In this document: piece by piece, positions 61,733-64,000 of the stretch | How positions within the stretch are numbered: the first letter of the stretch is position 1 | How the letters are laid out: every line of letters begins with the position of its first letter | DNA from: Nonomuraea basaltis | Lineage (GTDB): Bacteria; Actinomycetota; Actinomycetes; Streptosporangiales; Streptosporangiaceae | DNA: 64,000 nucleotides | Assembly (NCBI RefSeq): GCF_005893125.1 | Contig: NZ_VCJS01000047.1 | Span: 1 to 64,000 of the forward strand | Direction of reading: 5' to 3' | Made by a program: the position numbers and the translations under genes | The notes under the pieces: generated by a model | Told to the model about the DNA's origin: nothing | Database searches by the model: none | The model's input: only the letters and a program-made list of their open reading frames with translations

Positions 61733-63039
61733 GCGTCCACCTTCTTCTGGGCGGGGGTGGCGGGACCGTTGGGGGACGTCACGCCGGAGGCGTGGACGGA
61801 GCCGAGGTCGTAACCGGTCTCGGCGTGGGAGGTGATGTCGATGCCGGTGACCTCGTCCTCGACCGGGACGCGGAAGCCCATCGTCTTGTCGATGATCTTA
61901 GCCACGATCCACGTGATGATGAAGGAGTAGCCGCCCACGGCGACCGGGCCGAGCACCTGCAGACCGAGCTGGCCGAAGCCGCCGCCGTAGAACAGGCCCT
62001 CGCTCTGCTGGTCCAGGAAGGGGTACGCGGCCAGGAAGCCGAGCGAGACGGCGCCGATGACGCCACCCACCAGGTGCACGCCGACCACGTCGAGCGAGTC
62101 GTCGTAGCCCAGTTTGTACTTCAGGCTCACGGCGTAGGCACAGCCCACGCCGGCCAGCAGGCCGATGACCATCGCGGCCCAGGGGTCCACGAAACCACAG
62201 GCCGGGGTGATGGCGACCAGACCCGCGACCGCACCGGAGGCGACACCGAGGCTGGTGGCGTGACCGTCGCGCAGCTTCTCCACGACGAGCCAGGCACCCG
62301 CGGCGACCGCGGTGGCGATCTGGGTGTTCATGAACGCCAGGCCCGTGGTGCCGTCCACGGCCAGCTCGGAGCCGGCGTTGAAGCCGAACCAGCCGAACCA
62401 CAGGAGGCCGGCGCCGAGCAGTACGAGCGTGAGGTTGTGCGGCCGCATCGGCTCCTTGCGCCATCCCTGGCGCTTGCCGAGCACGATGGCGAGGGCCAGC
62501 GCCGCGGCACCGGCGTTGATGTGGACCACCGTGCCGCCGGCGAAGTCCTCGATGCCCATGGTGTTGAGCCAGCCGGTGCCCCAGACCCAGTGCGCCACCG
62601 GGAAGTAGACGAGCGTCGCCCAGACGAGGCCGAAGACCATCCACGCGCCGAACTTCGCCCGGTCCGCGATCGCGCCGCTGATCAGAGCGACGGTGATGAT
62701 GGCGAACGTGAGCTGGAACGCGGAGAAGACCAGGTTCGGCATGCCGGTGCCGTCGTCCTTGGTGGCGGTGTCCACCAGACTCTGCAGGCCGAGCGCGTCG
62801 AAGCCGCCGAGGACGTTGTTGATGGCCGAGCTGGGGTTGTCGGTGAATGCCAGGGAGTGCCCGAAGAGCACCCAGGCGATGGTCACCACGATGATGGCGC
62901 CGAACGACATCATCATCATGTTCAGGACACTCTTGGCCCTGGTCATGCCCCCATAGAAAAGTGCGAGGCCCGGAGTCATCAGTAGCACCATTGCGGTGGC
63001 CACGAGCATCCAGGCAGTCGTGCCGCCATCGATCTTCAC
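61729..63039 (-). CDS. amtB: Ammonium transporter
   Basis: Channel of 436 residues with 11 predicted helices. Starts AWMLVATAMVLLMTPGLALFYGG and carries the two pore histidines in GGTVVHINAG and VGVHLVGGVIGA. The C-terminal cytosolic tail that docks PII is present. GTG start with AAGGAGGG about 9 bases upstream. Two GlnR-type boxes lie 74-120 bases before the start, so induction by nitrogen limitation is expected. Confidence 0.95.
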   Translation of the reverse strand: MKIDGGTTAWMLVATAMVLLMTPGLALFYGGMTRAKSVLNMMMMSFGAIIVVTIAWVLFGHSLAFTDNPSSAINNVLGGFDALGLQSLVDTATKDDGTGMPNLVFSAFQLTFAIITVALISGAIADRAKFGAWMVFGLVWATLVYFPVAHWVWGTGWLNTMGIEDFAGGTVVHINAGAAALALAIVLGKRQGWRKEPMRPHNLTLVLLGAGLLWFGWFGFNAGSELAVDGTTGLAFMNTQIATAVAAGAWLVVEKLRDGHATSLGVASGAVAGLVAITPACGFVDPWAAMVIGLLAGVGCAYAVSLKYKLGYDDSLDVVGVHLVGGVIGAVSLGFLAAYPFLDQQSEGLFYGGGFGQLGLQVLGPVAVGGYSFIITWIVAKIIDKTMGFRVPVEDEVTGIDITSHAETGYDLGSVHASGVTSPNGPATPAQKKVDA

Positions 63040-63112
63040 GACGCGACCCTCCTTACATGTGACGTGTGGCCCAAAGCGTGTTCTCCCGGAGTTTCATGGC
63101 TCGACCAGGTGT

Positions 63113-63159
63113 GTTTCACATTCGTGAATCTCGCCGCGCGGGTGTTTCAGCAACGTTTC
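63113..63159 (-). promoter_or_regulatory. Two GlnR-type boxes upstream of amtB
   Basis: On the minus strand, GAAAC-six bases-GAAAC (63159-63144) and TTCAC-six bases-GAAAC (63128-63113), 15 bases apart. They fit the actinobacterial GlnR pattern gTnAC-n6-GaAAC, which activates amtB-glnK-glnD in Streptomyces. Confidence 0.75.
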
Positions 63160-63210
63160 GGACACCTCACAGATTCCGTTTCGGCACTGCAATTTCAGGC
63201 CATGCGATAC

Positions 63211-63228
63211 TTAGGGTTGCCTAACTAA
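63211..63228 (+). promoter_or_regulatory. Iron box (IdeR/DmdR type)
   Basis: TTAGGGTTGCCTAACTAA agrees with most positions of the 19-base iron-box consensus TTAGGTTAGGCTAACCTAA and has the right interrupted dyad. It ends 17 bases before the ATG of the siderophore-binding lipoprotein, consistent with repression when iron is plentiful. Confidence 0.75.
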
Positions 63229-63245
63229 GCGATCAAGGAATCCCC

Positions 63246-64000
63246 ATGCGTCTCCACCTGGCCGTCGCCGCCATGCTCCCCGTACTCGCCCTCGCCGCCT
63301 GCGGCACCTCCACTTCCTCCCAGGAGGCGGGCCCCACCAGGACCGTCAAGCACGCCATGGGAGAGACGAAGGTGCCGATGACCCCGCAGCGGGTCGTGGT
63401 GCTCGACACCGACAAGCTCGACACGATGGTCTCGCTCGGCCTCGCGCCCGCCGGCGCGGCGCAGGCCCAGGAGAACCAGGCCTGGCCGAAATACCTCGGC
63501 TCCGCCCTGTCGGCCACCAAGGCGGTCGGCACCCTGCAGGCCCCGAACATCGAGGCCATCATCGCCCTCAAGCCGGACCTCATCCTCGGCTCCAAGTTCC
63601 GGCAGGCCGCCTTCTACGACAAGCTCAGCAAGATCGCGCCGACCGTGTTCACCGAGAAGGTCGGCGTCACCTGGAAGGAGAACTTCCTGCTCGACGCCGA
63701 GGCGCTGGGCAAGAAGGACCAGGCCACGCAGCTGCTGTCCGCCTACGAGACGCGGGCCAAGGAGGTCGGCGCCAAGTTCTCGAAGCTGGAGGTGAGCATC
63801 ATGCGGTTCATGCCGACCGAGATCCGCATGTACGGCCCCGAGTCGTTCAGCGGCATCGTGGTGGGCGACGCGGGCATCCCCAGGCCCGAGGTCCAGCAGC
63901 TCGCCGACCAGGAGGACAAGCGCTTCGGCAAGCTGAGCCAGGAGAACATCGCCAAGGCCGACGCCGACGCCGTGTTCTACAGCGCGTACGGGGAAGCCGC
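63246..64000 (+). CDS. Iron-siderophore ABC transporter binding lipoprotein (partial)
   Basis: First 251 codons of a class III (FecB/FepB-like) binding protein; the window ends before the stop. Lipobox LAAC, then VKHAMGETKVPMTPQRVVVLDTDKLDTMVSLGL and NIEAIIALKPDLILGSKFR, typical of ferric-siderophore binders. AAGGAA lies 5 bases before the ATG. Preceded by an iron box and divergent from amtB. Permease and ATPase genes may follow outside the window. Confidence 0.88.
   Translation, partial: MRLHLAVAAMLPVLALAACGTSTSSQEAGPTRTVKHAMGETKVPMTPQRVVVLDTDKLDTMVSLGLAPAGAAQAQENQAWPKYLGSALSATKAVGTLQAPNIEAIIALKPDLILGSKFRQAAFYDKLSKIAPTVFTEKVGVTWKENFLLDAEALGKKDQATQLLSAYETRAKEVGAKFSKLEVSIMRFMPTEIRMYGPESFSGIVVGDAGIPRPEVQQLADQEDKRFGKLSQENIAKADADAVFYSAYGEA

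Overview
The sequence is uniformly high-GC with strong G/C third-position bias, GTG and TTG starts, leaderless-looking starts, Tat and lipoprotein signals, and conservon (cvn) operons. This points to a filamentous actinobacterium, most likely Streptosporangiales (Nonomuraea-like; family placement is inference). No mobile element, CRISPR array, tRNA or rRNA was seen.

Layout. 1-18.5 kb: three related NMT1/SsuA-type uptake systems. Set A is two permeases, a lipoprotein and a PhzS-like flavin monooxygenase. Set B is a lipoprotein and two permeases. Set C is a lipoprotein, two permeases and the only ATPase of the group. Between B and C, on the minus strand, lie an aldehyde dehydrogenase/DUF3598-like/nitrilase-fold operon and conservon 1. 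18.6-26.2 kb: a run of small accessory genes (Tat-exported serine hydrolase, methyltransferase, SDR with a divergent ArsR-type repressor, phosphotransferase, GNAT, MarR, membrane protein, and an ArsR/DinB-like/SRPBCC operon), several with clear palindromic operators. 26.3-27.7 kb: a secreted GH6 cellulase. 28-32.7 kb: conservon 2. 32.9-40.2 kb: aminobutyraldehyde-type dehydrogenase with an MGT-type glycosyltransferase, a TetR regulator and a PotDBCA polyamine transporter. 40.3-42.5 kb: maltokinase-like (putative glucosamine) kinase plus SIS isomerase. 42.5-46.1 kb: conservon 3. 46.4-51.3 kb: glycine betaine OpuA-type transporter with two binding proteins. 51.5-54.1 kb: drug-efflux ABC pair with a divergent TetR and twin operators, followed by a decayed MarR/nitroreductase scar. 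54.6-58.8 kb: conservon 4. 59-63 kb: glnD, glnB and amtB with GlnR-type boxes. 63.2-64 kb: an iron-siderophore binding lipoprotein with an IdeR-type box, cut by the window end.

The most striking theme is four conservons in about 49 kb. Each encodes a membrane kinase-like CvnA with a disordered tail, a roadblock CvnB, a DUF742 CvnC and a Ras-like GTPase CvnD. They share a nucleotide-conserved cvnC/cvnD overlap, a 62-base segment identical in all four cvnD genes, and three short peptide motifs in otherwise unrelated CvnA tails. Two are variants. In conservon 1 a 24-codon ORF is coupled to cvnA and cvnB, and a perfect 11-bp stem covers the cvnB start. In conservon 3 cvnB is absent and a 34-codon ORF sits in its place.
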